Numbered from the stretch's first letter, positions 9,801 through 18,359 are shown. The stretch is 64,000 nt of DNA from Streptomyces roseus (GCF_001044425.1 NZ_LFML01000043.1:1-64000); one strand, 5' to 3'. Translations and numbers: made by a program. The notes: generated by a model from the letters alone, not told the origin.

Positions 9801-11388
9801 GGCCAACCGGCTGCGCAGCGACGCCGCGGAGCAGGCGGACCGGCTCATCACCGAGGCCGCGTCCGAGGCGGACCGGCTCACCGAGGAGACGCGCGCCGCG
9901 AACGAGGCCGCGCTCGCGGAGGCGACGGCGAAGGCCGAGCGGCTCACCCGGCAGGCCTCCGACATGCTGGCCGCGGCCGAGCGGGACGCGGCGCGGGTCC
10001 TGGTCGACGCCCGCAACGAAGGCGACCGGCTGGTCGACGAGACGCGCGCGGCCAACGAGGCCACGGTCGGCGAGGCCGCGGCCGAGGCCGAGCGGCTGCG
10101 CGCCGAGGCGGCGCGGACCCTGGACGACGCCCGTGCGGAGGGCGGCCGGATCATCGGCGAGGCCACCGCGGAGGCCGACCGGGTCACCGTCGCGGCCAAC
10201 GAGACCTTGGCGAGCGCCGAGCGGGAGTCGCAGCAGACGCTCGACGACGCGCGCGCCGAGGCTGCCCGGCTGCGCACCGAGGCGGCCGAGCAGGTGGACC
10301 GGCTCATCACGGAGGCGGCGGCCGAGGCGGACAAGCTCACCGAGCAGACCCGCAAGGACAACGAGCGCACGGTCGGCGAGGCCCGGTCCGAGGCCGAACG
10401 GCTGCGTGCGGAGGCCTCGGAGGCCCTGGCCTCGGCGCAGGAGCACGCGACCCGTACCCGCTCGGAGGCCGAGCGCGTCAAGGCCGAGGCCGCGGCGCAG
10501 GCGGAGCGCACCCGCACGGAGGCCCGCGCGGAGTCCGAGCGGTTGCTGGACGAGGCCCGCGAGGAGGCCAACAAGCGCCGCAGCGAGGCCGCGGAGCAGG
10601 TGGACCGGCTCATCACCGAGGCGGCGGCCGAGGCGGACAAGCTCACCGGCGACGCGCAGGCGCAGGCCCTGGCGGCGACGACGGCGGCCGAGGAGCAGGC
10701 CGACGCGATGGTCGACGCGGCCCGCAAGGAGGCCGCGCGGATCTCCTCGGAGGCGACGGTCGAGGGCAACTCCCTGGTGGAGAAGGCCCGTACGGACGCG
10801 GACGAGCTGCTGGTCGGCGCGCGCCGCGACGCGGCCGCCATAAGGGAGCGGGCGGAGGAGCTGCGCTCCCGCGTCGAGGGCGAGGTCGAAGAGCTGCACG
10901 AGCGGGCCCGCCGGGAGTCGGCCGAGCAGATGAAGTCGGCCGGCGAGCGCGTGGACAAGCTGGTGCGGGCGGCGACCGAGCAGAGCGTCGAGGCCGAGGC
11001 GAAGGCCAAGGCACTGGTGTCGGACGCGAGCAGCGAGGCGAGCAAGGTCCGCATCGCGGCCGTGCGCAAGGCGGAGGCGCTGCTCAAGGAGGCCGAGCAG
11101 AAGAAGGCCGAACTGGCCCGGGAGGCCGAGAAGGCCCTCGCGGAGGCAAAGGCGGAGGCCGAGCGTCTGGTCGACGAGGGCCGCCGTGAGCTGGAGGTCC
11201 TGGTGCGCAGGCGCGAGGACATTCAGGCGGAGATCTCCCGTGTCCAGGACGTTCTTGAGGCGTTGGAGTCATTCGAGGCACCTTCGGGCGGCGGGAAGCC
11301 GGTGGTCGGCGGTCAGGGCGCGGGGGGCGTGAAGGCGGGAGCCTCGGCCGGTTCCACCCGTTCGGGTGGCAAGGCGTCGGAGGGCTAG
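6853..11388 (+). CDS. scy: Polarised-growth scaffold protein Scy
   Basis: A protein of about 1,511 residues, almost wholly alpha-helical coiled coil made of Ala, Glu, Arg, Leu and Asp repeats. The conserved N-terminus runs from MRGYESQE through LSRFEAEMERLKKERGKAV to YQAEQLLRNAQIQADQ. Scy is the Streptomyces cytoskeletal element that organises the tip-growth complex with DivIVA and FilP. In S. coelicolor it is SCO5397, next to filP as here. The repeats follow a 51-residue period. The GTG start was chosen because the conserved family start MRGYE lies there; a TTG 42 bases upstream would add 14 residues. The protein is longer than the S. coelicolor one, consistent with variable repeat number. 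A short glycine/serine tail ends it. Confidence 0.93.
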   Translation: MRGYESQESHQAEADHLSRFEAEMERLKKERGKAVQHAEDLGYQVEVLRAKLHEVRRNLASRPAYDSADMGYQAEQLLRNAQIQADQMRSDAERELREARAQTQRILQEHAEHQARLQAELHAEAVNRRQRLDQELNERRQTVEAHVNENVAWAEQLRSRTEAQARRLLDESRAEAEQSLNAARAEAARVAEETRRRLTADAEAARAETEATLLRARKEAERLLTAASAQAQEATEHAERLRSSTTAEAEQTRQQTLDLGRVAEQRVQEADGALRAARAEAEKLLADAKESAARQLASAESVNEQRTRTAKEQVARLVGEATKDAEALRAEAEQALADARAGVERLRAEAAEQARAAAAEDTAAQLAKAARTAEDVLNKASEDARATTRAASEEAERIRREAESEAERLRAQAAATADELKGAAKDDTEEYRARTVELQEEARRLRGEAEQLRAEAVAEGERIRGEARREAVQQIEEAARTAEELLGKAKSDADELRGGARAESERVRAEAVERATTLRRQAEETLERTRAEAERLRGEAEEQAEAVRAEADAAARARREETEQALAAKRAEADAELVRLHAEAESRLGTAEETLRDARGAAENIRRETAEEADRLRAESAERIRTLQAQSQAEADQLRTDAADDAGRTRAEAEQVAVRLRSEAESEAERVRAEAQETADRLRAEAKAAAERVAGEAAEALAAAQEEAARRRREAEETLASARTDADNERAQAREQSEELLASARKRSEEAQAEAARLTDEAERRAAELVSAAEATAQQVRDSVAGLREEADEEIAGLRSAAEHVAERTRTEAEEEAARVRADAYDERERATEDANRIRTEARAETDAAKALAERTVGDAIAEAEQLRSDTAEYAQRVRTEATDALAAAERDAARTRADARDDANRIRGEAAEALESSRAEGGRIVAEATAQAERLTGETEAANAATLAEAAAEAERLTAEAAEAADATRAEAAATLDEARSEANRLRSDAAEQADRLITEAASEADRLTEETRAANEAALAEATAKAERLTRQASDMLAAAERDAARVLVDARNEGDRLVDETRAANEATVGEAAAEAERLRAEAARTLDDARAEGGRIIGEATAEADRVTVAANETLASAERESQQTLDDARAEAARLRTEAAEQVDRLITEAAAEADKLTEQTRKDNERTVGEARSEAERLRAEASEALASAQEHATRTRSEAERVKAEAAAQAERTRTEARAESERLLDEAREEANKRRSEAAEQVDRLITEAAAEADKLTGDAQAQALAATTAAEEQADAMVDAARKEAARISSEATVEGNSLVEKARTDADELLVGARRDAAAIRERAEELRSRVEGEVEELHERARRESAEQMKSAGERVDKLVRAATEQSVEAEAKAKALVSDASSEASKVRIAAVRKAEALLKEAEQKKAELAREAEKALAEAKAEAERLVDEGRRELEVLVRRREDIQAEISRVQDVLEALESFEAPSGGGKPVVGGQGAGGVKAGASAGSTRSGGKASEG
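9841..10660 (+). repeat. 51-codon periodic repeats inside scy
   Basis: The motif encoding DRLITEA recurs with its DNA starting CGGCTCATCAC at 9841, 10300 and 10606. The intervals are 459 and 306 bases, exactly 9 and 6 times 51 bases, or 3 and 2 times 51 codons. The DNA is nearly identical at the second and third copies, suggesting expansion by unequal exchange. Confidence 0.75.
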
Positions 11389-11505
11389 CAATCGATCAGG
11401 TTGTGTGGTCCTGATGAAGGTTCAGCCGAACGAGTGACAAGCATTCTGTCGCCTTGCCACTCAAAAGGGGTGTCATTGTCCAGATCAAACGTGGATTGAC
11501 TCGAT

Positions 11506-11510
11506 GACAC
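11506..11510 (+). promoter_or_regulatory. Candidate WhiA motif (GACAC) upstream of filP
   Basis: GACAC, the core recognised by the sporulation regulator WhiA, lies 72 bases before the filP start, near a TAGGAT -10-like box. filP is, to my knowledge, a WhiA/WhiB-controlled gene in Streptomyces. A five-base motif alone is weak evidence. Confidence 0.35.
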
Positions 11511-11581
11511 GCCGCTCGGGCGCCTAGGATTCCCCTAACACCTCACGTAGCACCTCATCGGTCTCATTCGACAGGAACCCC

Positions 11582-12520
11582 ATGAGCGACACTTCCTCCC
11601 CCTTCGGCTTCGAGCTCGTGCGGCGTGGTTACGACCGCGGTCAGGTGGACGACCGCATTACCAAGCTGGTCTCCGACCGCGACAGCGCCCTTGGACGAAT
11701 CAACTCTCTGGAAAAGCGGATCGAGGAGCTGCACCTCGAAACGCAGAACGCCCAGGCCCAGGTGAGCGACGCAGAGCCGTCGTACGCCGGCCTCGGTGCC
11801 CGGGTCGAGAAGATCCTGCGCCTGGCCGAGGAGGAGGCGAAGGACCTGCGCGAGGAGGCCCGTCGCGCGGCCGAGCAGCACCGCGAGCTCGCCGAGTCGG
11901 CTGCCCAGCAGGTGCGCAACGACGCCGAGTCGTTCGCCGCCGACCGCAAGTCGAAGGCGGAGGACGAGGGCGTCCGCATCGTCGAGAAGGCCAAGGGCGA
12001 CGCCTCCACCCTGCGCGCCGAGGCCCAGAAGGACGCCGCCTCCAAGCGCGAGGAGGCCGACGCCCTGTTCGAGGAGACCCGCGCCAAGGCCGCCCAGGCC
12101 GCCGCGGACTTCGAGACCAACCTGGCCAAGCGCCGCGAGCAGTCCGAGCGCGACCTGGCCTCGCGTCAGGCCAAGGCCGAGAAGCGCCTCGCCGAGATCG
12201 AGCACCGCGCCGAGCAGCTGCGCCTGGAGGCCGAGAAGCTGCGTACGGACGCCGAGCGCCGCGCCCGCCAGACGGTGGAGACCGCCCAGCGCCAGGCCGA
12301 GGACATCGTCGCCGACGCCAACGCGAAGGCGGACCGCATCCGCAGCGAGTCCGAGCGCGAGCTGGCGGCGCTCACCAACCGCCGCGACTCGATCAACGCC
12401 CAGCTCACCAACGTCCGCGAGATGCTGGCGACGCTGACCGGCGCGGCCGTCGCGGCAGCCAACCCGATCGTCGACGACGAGCCGGTCACCCGCGGCGTTC
12501 CGGCTCAGCAGAGCCGCTAG
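11582..12520 (+). CDS. filP: Filament-forming coiled-coil protein FilP
   Basis: A 312-residue coiled-coil protein. The short non-coil head FGFELVRRGYDRGQVDDRI resembles the DivIVA-type lipid/partner-binding start. It is followed by about 250 residues of heptad/hendecad repeats and a short disordered tail. FilP assembles intermediate-filament-like networks at hyphal tips, gives mechanical strength and interacts with DivIVA and Scy. In S. coelicolor it is SCO5396, directly after scy, the same arrangement as here. The 193-bp gap from scy and a candidate WhiA site suggest it also has its own promoter. Confidence 0.95.
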   Translation: MSDTSSPFGFELVRRGYDRGQVDDRITKLVSDRDSALGRINSLEKRIEELHLETQNAQAQVSDAEPSYAGLGARVEKILRLAEEEAKDLREEARRAAEQHRELAESAAQQVRNDAESFAADRKSKAEDEGVRIVEKAKGDASTLRAEAQKDAASKREEADALFEETRAKAAQAAADFETNLAKRREQSERDLASRQAKAEKRLAEIEHRAEQLRLEAEKLRTDAERRARQTVETAQRQAEDIVADANAKADRIRSESERELAALTNRRDSINAQLTNVREMLATLTGAAVAAANPIVDDEPVTRGVPAQQSR

Positions 12521-12681
12521 TCCGGGCGCCGGTACGAGCGGTAGCCCACGCGGGAGTTCACCGGCGGTCGACCGGTCGGACGGCCGCCGTCCACCGGCCC
12601 GTGGACGAACGTCCTGCCCGAGGGCCCTATGTCACCTGTTTGAGGTGGCGTGGGGCCCTCGGGCGTTCTAGCGTGAGCGGC

Positions 12682-13701
12682 ATGATCGAGCTTGAGGGCC
12701 TTACCAAACGATTCGGCGCGAAGACCGCCGTGGACCACCTCAGCTTCCAGGTCAGACCGGGGGTGGTGACCGGCTTCCTCGGCCCCAACGGGGCGGGGAA
12801 GTCCACGACCATGCGCATGATGCTCGACCTCGACAACCCGACCAGCGGTACGGTCCGGATCGACGGGAAGCACTACCGGGACCTGCCGGAGCCGCTGAAG
12901 CACATCGGTGCGCTGCTGGACGCGAAGGCCATGAACGGCGGCCGCAGCGCTTACAACAACCTTCTCTGCCTCGCCCAGTCGAACCGCATCCCGGAGCGCC
13001 GGGTGGCGGAGGTATTGGATCTTGTCGGGCTGACGCCCGTGGCGAAGAAGAAGTCGAAAGGATTTTCGCTGGGCATGGGCCAGCGGCTGGGAATCGCCTC
13101 CGCGCTGCTGGGCGACCCGGAGATCCTCATGTTCGACGAGCCCGTCAATGGTCTGGACCCGGAGGGAATTCTCTGGATCCGAAATCTCATGAAGGGCTTG
13201 GCGGCCGAGGGACGGACGATCTTCGTCTCCTCCCACCTGATGAGCGAAATGGCGCTGACCGCGGACCATTTGATCGTCATCGGCCAGGGAAAACTTCTGG
13301 CCGACATGTCCATGGCTGATTTCATTCACGAGAACTCGCGCAGCTACGTCCGGCTGCGTTCCCCGCAGCAGGAGCGGCTCAAGGACGTCCTGCACGAAGC
13401 GGGCATCGACGCCATCAGCGTCCCGGCCACCGGCGCGCTGGAGATCGACGGCGTCGCCGCGGAGCGGCTCGGCGAACTGGCCGCGCAGCACCAGATCGTG
13501 CTGCACGAACTCAGCCCGCAACGGGCCTCACTGGAGGAAGCGTTCATGCGCATGACGGCGGACTCCGTCGAGTACCACGCCCACGCACCGGGCGCCCCGG
13601 GGCTGCCTGCGGGACCCGGCGCCGCGGACAACCCCGTCCGGCCGGCCGACGTCCCCGCGTGGGGCGCCGGGTACGAGGCGACGCGCAAGGGCGGCGAGTG
13701 A
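12682..13701 (+). CDS. ABC transporter ATP-binding protein (cassette 1)
   Basis: A 339-residue ATPase. Walker A GPNGAGKST is at residues 34-42, and the signature is LGMGQ rather than LSGGQ. Walker B/D-loop is ILMFDEPVNGLDPEG, and the switch His is in FVSSHLMSEM. A C-terminal extension of about 110 residues follows the ATPase domain, as in the DrrA/CcmA-type subfamily that energises drug or antibiotic export. The ATG was chosen over longer in-frame starts because MIELEGLTKRFG is the family start. The stop overlaps the GTG of the permease gene, so the two form one transporter. The substrate is unknown. Confidence 0.9.
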   Translation: MIELEGLTKRFGAKTAVDHLSFQVRPGVVTGFLGPNGAGKSTTMRMMLDLDNPTSGTVRIDGKHYRDLPEPLKHIGALLDAKAMNGGRSAYNNLLCLAQSNRIPERRVAEVLDLVGLTPVAKKKSKGFSLGMGQRLGIASALLGDPEILMFDEPVNGLDPEGILWIRNLMKGLAAEGRTIFVSSHLMSEMALTADHLIVIGQGKLLADMSMADFIHENSRSYVRLRSPQQERLKDVLHEAGIDAISVPATGALEIDGVAAERLGELAAQHQIVLHELSPQRASLEEAFMRMTADSVEYHAHAPGAPGLPAGPGAADNPVRPADVPAWGAGYEATRKGGE

Positions 13702-14483
13702 CCATGTCCTCCTTCCCCGCCGTCCTCCGGTCCGAGTGGACCAAGATCCGTACGGTCGCCTCGACCACGTGGACGCTGGTCGCGGCGCTGGTGGTCACGG
13801 TCGGCGTGAGCGCCGGCCTGTGCGCCGTCTTCAACGCCACCTTCAACGACATGCCGAAGGAGCAGCAGGTCACTTTCGACCCGACCCTGGCCAGCTTCGC
13901 GGGCATGACCCTCGGCCAGCTCGCCATGATCGTCTTCGGTGTGCTCGTGGTGGGCACCGAGTACAGCTCGGGCATGATCCGCACCTCGCTGGCCGCCGTA
14001 CCGCGCCGGGGGAGCTTCCTGGCCGGCAAGCTGATCGTGGCGACCGGCCTCGCGCTGGTCGTCGGCCTGGTCACCAGCTTCCTGTCCTTCTTCCTCGGAC
14101 AGGCGATCCTGGGTGACCGCAGCATCGGCATCGACGAGCCCAACGTCCTGCGCGCCGTGATCGGCGCCGGCCTCTACATGGCGATGATCGCCCTGTTCTC
14201 GATGGGCGTGGCGACGATCCTGCGCAGCTCGATGCTCTCGCTCGGCATCCTGATGCCGTTCTTCTTCCTGGTCTCGACGATCCTCGGGGCGGTCAGCGCG
14301 ACCCGCAAGGTCGCCCAGTACTTCCCGGACCAGGCGGGCTCCAAGATCATGCAGGTGGTCCCGGGGGCGATGGACAGCGGCGAGGCCCCCTACGGGCCGT
14401 GGGGCGGCTTCGGGATCATGGCGCTGTGGGTGCTGGCCGCCGTACTCGGCGGCTACCTGGTGCTGAGGAAGCGCGACGCCTGA
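13698..14483 (+). CDS. ABC transporter permease (cassette 1)
   Basis: A 261-residue integral membrane protein with about six hydrophobic segments. It belongs to the ABC-2 type permeases: cytoplasmic start SEWTKIRTVASTTW, then helices at about 25-45, 65-85, 110-135, 150-175, 180-200 and 235-255. The GTG start overlaps the ATPase stop (GTGA); an ATG six bases further is an alternative and slightly better spaced from AGGG. It forms the channel of the upstream ATPase. The TEYSSGMIRTSLAAVPRR motif is typical of this permease subfamily. The substrate is not predictable. Confidence 0.88.
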   Translation: MTMSSFPAVLRSEWTKIRTVASTTWTLVAALVVTVGVSAGLCAVFNATFNDMPKEQQVTFDPTLASFAGMTLGQLAMIVFGVLVVGTEYSSGMIRTSLAAVPRRGSFLAGKLIVATGLALVVGLVTSFLSFFLGQAILGDRSIGIDEPNVLRAVIGAGLYMAMIALFSMGVATILRSSMLSLGILMPFFFLVSTILGAVSATRKVAQYFPDQAGSKIMQVVPGAMDSGEAPYGPWGGFGIMALWVLAAVLGGYLVLRKRDA

Positions 14484-14492
14484 TCCCCGCGG

Positions 14493-14528
14493 ACCCGAGG
14501 CGTCCGCCCTGCGGCGGACGCCTCGGGT
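14493..14528 (+). terminator. Hairpin terminator after ABC cassette 1
   Basis: A perfect 16-bp stem with a CTGC loop begins ten bases after the permease stop. It separates the two transporter cassettes transcriptionally. Confidence 0.8.
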
Positions 14529-14621
14529 ACTACGGGTCATCCCCGGGTCGGATTCAGGGGCAGCTCAGGGATCGGGCCGGGGTGGAACCGTAGGCGACTC
14601 GATATCCTCTTAACCCTTACG

Positions 14622-14638
14622 CGGACGAAAGTCGTCCG
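14622..14638 (+). promoter_or_regulatory. Palindromic operator-like site before ABC cassette 2
   Basis: CGGACGA-AAG-TCGTCCG has perfect 7-bp arms and lies 33 bases before the ATPase start, next to an AT-richer stretch (TCCTCTTAACCC). It is a candidate repressor site for the second transporter cassette. Confidence 0.4.
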
Positions 14639-14670
14639 GTCCTGGCTAGGGGCAGAGCAGAGGCAGAGCA

Positions 14671-15798
14671 ATGATCGAGGCTGTCGGCCTGACCAAGCGC
14701 TACGGCGCCAAGACCGCCGTCGACCAGCTGTCCTTCCAGGTCAGGCCGGGTCACGTGACGGGATTCCTGGGGCCGAACGGCTCCGGGAAGTCCACCACCA
14801 TGCGCATGATCCTCGGCCTGGACCGGCCCACCGCGGGCAGCGTGACGATCAACGGCCTGCCCTTCCGGCAGCTGCCGAACGCCCAGCGGCACGTCGGCGC
14901 CCTGCTCGATGCCAAGGCCGTGCACGGCGGCCGCCGGGCCCGCCGGCACCTGCTCTCCCTCGCCCAGCTCTCCGGCATCCCCGAGAAGCGCGTGGACGAG
15001 GTGCTGGCCGTCGTCGGCCTCCAGGACGTGTCCGGGCAGCGTACGAAGGGCTTCTCGCTCGGCATGGGCCAGCGGCTCGGGATCGCCGCCGCGCTCCTCG
15101 GCGACCCCCAGGTGCTGCTCTTCGACGAGCCGGTCAACGGGCTCGACCCCGAGGGCATCCTCTGGGTCCGCACCCTGATGCGCCGGCTCGCCGCCGAGGG
15201 CCGCACGGTGTTCGTCTCCTCACACCTGATGAGCGAGATGGCGCTGACCGCCGACCACCTCATCGTGATCGGCCGCGGCCGGCTGCTGGCCGACATGGGC
15301 ACCCAGGAATTCATCGCGCACAACTCGGCCGGATTCGCGCGGGTGCGCGCGGCCGACAACGATCACGGTGGCCGGGATGCACTGGGTGAAGCCCTGACCA
15401 AAGCCGGCGGCCGGGTCCTCCAGGAGCCCGAGGGGACACTCCGCGTGACCGGCCTGGACCTCCCGCGGATCTCCGATCTCGCGCACGAGGCCGGCGTACG
15501 GCTGTGGGAGCTGTCCCCGCACCGGGCCTCGCTCGAGGAGGCCTACATGCGGATGACCCAGGCCGACGTGGAGTACACCTCCACCGAGGACCCGCGCGCC
15601 GAGCTGTGGGAGCCGCAGCCGCTGACCGTCCCCGCCTGGGAGGACGAGCTCCGGGCGCCGGAGGTGCCGCGGGACTCTTTCTTCGCTCCCCCGCCGCCCG
15701 GGGCGGGCGGGCAGTCCTTCCTGATGCCCTCCGACCCCGGCCAGCTCGCCGGCACCGACCGGAACACCGCCCAGGACACCCGCGAGGACACCCGATGA
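14671..15798 (+). CDS. ABC transporter ATP-binding protein (cassette 2)
   Basis: A 375-residue ATPase strikingly similar to the cassette 1 ATPase from MIEAVGLTKRYGAKTAVDQL onward. Walker A is GPNGSGKST, the same LGMGQ signature is present, Walker B is VLLFDEPVNGLDPEG, and the switch motif is FVSSHLMSEM. It carries a longer, proline-rich C-terminal tail of about 65 residues. The two cassettes are tandem paralogues of the DrrA-like drug-export subfamily. The stop overlaps the permease ATG by four bases (ATGA). It has its own upstream region with a palindrome, so it may be regulated separately. Confidence 0.9.
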   Translation: MIEAVGLTKRYGAKTAVDQLSFQVRPGHVTGFLGPNGSGKSTTMRMILGLDRPTAGSVTINGLPFRQLPNAQRHVGALLDAKAVHGGRRARRHLLSLAQLSGIPEKRVDEVLAVVGLQDVSGQRTKGFSLGMGQRLGIAAALLGDPQVLLFDEPVNGLDPEGILWVRTLMRRLAAEGRTVFVSSHLMSEMALTADHLIVIGRGRLLADMGTQEFIAHNSAGFARVRAADNDHGGRDALGEALTKAGGRVLQEPEGTLRVTGLDLPRISDLAHEAGVRLWELSPHRASLEEAYMRMTQADVEYTSTEDPRAELWEPQPLTVPAWEDELRAPEVPRDSFFAPPPPGAGGQSFLMPSDPGQLAGTDRNTAQDTREDTR

Positions 15799-16700
15799 CC
15801 GGCCCCACGAGCCCCGCGCGCCCCACGCACAACACGACCACTGAGGGCACCACGAGCACTGCGGACACCACGAGCACCGCAAGCACCTCCACGCAGCCGA
15901 AGGGCTACAGCTCGCCCCTGGAGACGCCCCGCCCCCACCTCGGGCACGCCGTGGCCTCGGAGTGGACGAAACTGATCTCGGTGCGCTCGACCGTGTGGAC
16001 GCTCGGCTCGCTGGTCCTGCTCGTCGTGGGCATCGGCGTGCTGGCCGTCTCCGAGACGCGCTCGACCGACTACCAGGAGGTGCCGCTCACGGCGCCCGCC
16101 CTGTTCGGGCTGCTGGTGGGGCAGATCCCCGTGATGGTGCTGGGCGTCCTCACGATCTCCTCCGAGTACGGCACGGGCATGATCCGTACGACGCTCACCG
16201 CCGCCCCCGACCGGGCGCGGGTGCTGACCGCGAAGTACCTCGTCTTCGCCGGGGTCGCCTTCGCCGCCATCGCCGGGTCGGTGGCCGTCGTGGGCCTGTC
16301 CTCCGCGATCCTGCGGGGCGGCGCGGGTGCCGGGGCGCACGGCGGCGGCGAATGGGCGCACGCGCTGGCCGGCTGTGTCTACGTCACCCTGCTCGGGGTG
16401 CTCGCCCTCGCGATCGGGGCCATGCTGCGGCACTCCGCCGGAGCGATCGCCGTCATGCTGGGGCTGGTCATGCTGCCCCCGGTGGTCGGGGGGATGCTCA
16501 GCATGTGGGAGACCCTGGCCCCGCTCGGCACCGTGATCCTCCGGTACAACGCCCCGGTCGCCATCATGGGGCTGTTCGGCCTGCCGAACGCCGACACCGG
16601 GGACTCTCCCGGAAGCGCGGTCCAGCTCCTGCTGATCCTGCTGGTGACGGGCGCCGCGGTGGCGGGCTCGTACGCGGTGGTCGGCCGCCGCGACGTCTGA
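15795..16700 (+). CDS. ABC transporter permease (cassette 2)
   Basis: A 301-residue ABC-2 type permease with a Thr/Ser-rich disordered N-terminus of about 45 residues. The same cytoplasmic entry as cassette 1 follows (SEWTKLISVRSTVWTLGS), then six hydrophobic segments. The internal motif SSEYGTGMIRTTLTAAPDR aligns with the equivalent site in the first permease. It pairs with the ATPase whose stop it overlaps. The extended Thr/Ser-rich head is absent from cassette 1. Confidence 0.88.
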   Translation: MTGPTSPARPTHNTTTEGTTSTADTTSTASTSTQPKGYSSPLETPRPHLGHAVASEWTKLISVRSTVWTLGSLVLLVVGIGVLAVSETRSTDYQEVPLTAPALFGLLVGQIPVMVLGVLTISSEYGTGMIRTTLTAAPDRARVLTAKYLVFAGVAFAAIAGSVAVVGLSSAILRGGAGAGAHGGGEWAHALAGCVYVTLLGVLALAIGAMLRHSAGAIAVMLGLVMLPPVVGGMLSMWETLAPLGTVILRYNAPVAIMGLFGLPNADTGDSPGSAVQLLLILLVTGAAVAGSYAVVGRRDV

Positions 16701-16715
16701 CCGCGCCGGCGGGAG

Positions 16716-17042
16716 TCAGTACTTGGGAGCGTTCCTGGACCGCTGCACCCGTGAGGTGCGGCGGTCCTTCGCGTTCCAGCAGGCCTTGTGCCAGTGCCGG
16801 CGGTCGTCCACGCCGCCGTACTCGGGCCAGGCCACCAGGTGCGGGGTGCCCGAGGGGATCTCCTGGTCGCAGCCGGGGCAGCGGTAGCGCTTGCCCGCCG
16901 CGCTCGCGCCCGCGACGTGCCTGACCTTCCACTCCTCGCCCTGGTACTCCTCCGTGCGCTCCAGCCCGAAGCGGTCGAGGCCGGTGGCGGGGCGTTCTTC
17001 CGGAGTCTCGCCGCCCCTGGGGCGGTTGTGGCGCGGTGACAC
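16716..17042 (-). CDS. Small zinc-binding protein of unknown function
   Basis: A 108-residue basic protein with a probable treble-clef or zinc-ribbon site: Cys55-x2-Cys58 (CPGC), His68, then HWHKAC with His83, His85 and Cys88. It is often annotated in Streptomyces as 'ATP/GTP-binding protein', but no P-loop is visible, so that name is not supported. The GTG start was chosen because the sequence from VSPRHNRPRG onward is conserved-looking. It converges on the cassette 2 permease with a 15-base gap. A nucleic-acid-binding role is possible. Confidence 0.75.
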   Translation of the reverse strand: MSPRHNRPRGGETPEERPATGLDRFGLERTEEYQGEEWKVRHVAGASAAGKRYRCPGCDQEIPSGTPHLVAWPEYGGVDDRRHWHKACWNAKDRRTSRVQRSRNAPKY

Positions 17043-17283
17043 GTATACCTCACGTATGGGCGGACGGAAGTGACTTTCTCCCAGACTACGCGCAGCGAGC
17101 CCGGGTACCCGCAGGGTGGCTGACAGGGGCCCGACGACCTCGACGCGCTCGCAGTCGGACGGCCTGACTATCCCAATAACTTTCGTGGCAGGCCGTGCCT
17201 TTGGCACGTGTCAGACGTTGTTGCCATCAGATGAACCGGTCCACCTGGGGGAGGCCGCGTCAGCCACGAGGAGGGCAAAGGCG

Positions 17284-18303
17284 ATGCGCGTAGGAGCTTT
17301 TGTACTGGCGGCCCAGTTTCCGGGTCAGGGACAGGGGGAGGCCCTGCACCGGGCGGTGCGGACCGCGGAGGTGGCCGAGGAGGCGGGGCTGGACTCCGTG
17401 TGGCTCGCCGAGCACCACTTCGTCCCGTACGGGGTGTGCCCCTCGGCGGTGACCCTGGCGGCCCTGCTGCTGGGGAGGACCCGGCGGTTGCGGGTGGGCA
17501 CGGCCGTGAGCGTGCTGCCGAACACGCATCCGGTGGCCCTCGGGGAGCAGGCGGCGCTGCTGCACTTGACCTCGGGCGGCCGGTTCACCCTGGGGGTGGG
17601 CCGGGGAGGGCCCTGGGTGGACCTGGAGGTGTTCGGCGGCGGCCTGGACTCCTACGAGAAGGAGTTCCCGGAGGGGCTGGACCTGCTGCGCCGGTGGCTG
17701 TCCGAGCCGCGGGTGGCGGCCGCCGGCGAGCGGTACGGGTTCCGCGAAGTGGCCGTAGTACCGCGCCCTTCGGAGGCGCTGGACGGCGACGGATCAGGGC
17801 CGGAAGTGATCGTCGCGTGCACCTCGCCCGCCTCGGTGCGCCTGGCCGCCGAACGGGGGCTGCCAATGCTGCTGGGCATGCACTGCGGGGACGAGGACAA
17901 GGCGGAGATGGTCGCGCTGTACCGGCGTACGGCCGCGGCGGCGGGGCGCGACCCGCACGCCCCGCACGTGTCCGCAGGCGTGTGCCAGCTGGCGGACCGC
18001 ACGGCGGACGCCCGCGAGGCCCTGCTGAAGGCCATGCCGGGCTGGCTGAAGCAGGGGCTGGACGCGCACGTGACGGTGGACGGCCGGGTGCGGGCGATGC
18101 GGGACCCCGTCGCCTACACGGAGCTCCTGTGCGAGCTGCACCCCGTGGGCACCGCCCGGCTGGCGGCGAACCGGCTGGCGGCCACCTCCGAGCGGACGGG
18201 CATCACGCGGTTCGCGCTGCTGGCGGAGGGCTCCGGGGATCTCGCCGCGACGGAGGAGAACGTACGGCGCCTCGGCGCCGAGGTCCTGCCCCGTCTCGGC
18301 TGA
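17284..18303 (+). CDS. LLM-class flavin-dependent oxidoreductase
   Basis: A 339-residue luciferase-like monooxygenase-fold protein. It shows the family marks MRVGAFVLAAQFPGQ, 'EEAGLDSVWLAEHHF' (the EHH segment of the substrate pocket), 'RTRRLRVGTAVSVLP' and 'GRFTLGVGRGG'. Members use FMNH2 or F420 to oxidise diverse substrates. The cofactor cannot be told from sequence, though actinobacterial relatives often use F420. The gene stands alone between convergent neighbours. Physiological substrate unknown. Confidence 0.88.
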   Translation: MRVGAFVLAAQFPGQGQGEALHRAVRTAEVAEEAGLDSVWLAEHHFVPYGVCPSAVTLAALLLGRTRRLRVGTAVSVLPNTHPVALGEQAALLHLTSGGRFTLGVGRGGPWVDLEVFGGGLDSYEKEFPEGLDLLRRWLSEPRVAAAGERYGFREVAVVPRPSEALDGDGSGPEVIVACTSPASVRLAAERGLPMLLGMHCGDEDKAEMVALYRRTAAAAGRDPHAPHVSAGVCQLADRTADAREALLKAMPGWLKQGLDAHVTVDGRVRAMRDPVAYTELLCELHPVGTARLAANRLAATSERTGITRFALLAEGSGDLAATEENVRRLGAEVLPRLG

Positions 18304-18359
18304 GGCTGCCGCCCCGGTGTCACCTCCCCCGATACGGAGCGGCAGCGAAGTGGGGTCGG

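Noticed and set aside
6637..10899. Very long minus-strand open frame (1,420 codons) opposite scy
   Set aside because: It is the antisense shadow of the repetitive, GC-rich scy gene; the Leu/Gly/Arg-only composition and lack of family motifs are not protein-like.
12601..12681. N-terminal extension of the cassette 1 ATPase
   Set aside because: Codons upstream of the chosen ATG encode non-family sequence; the family begins at MIELEGLTKRFG.
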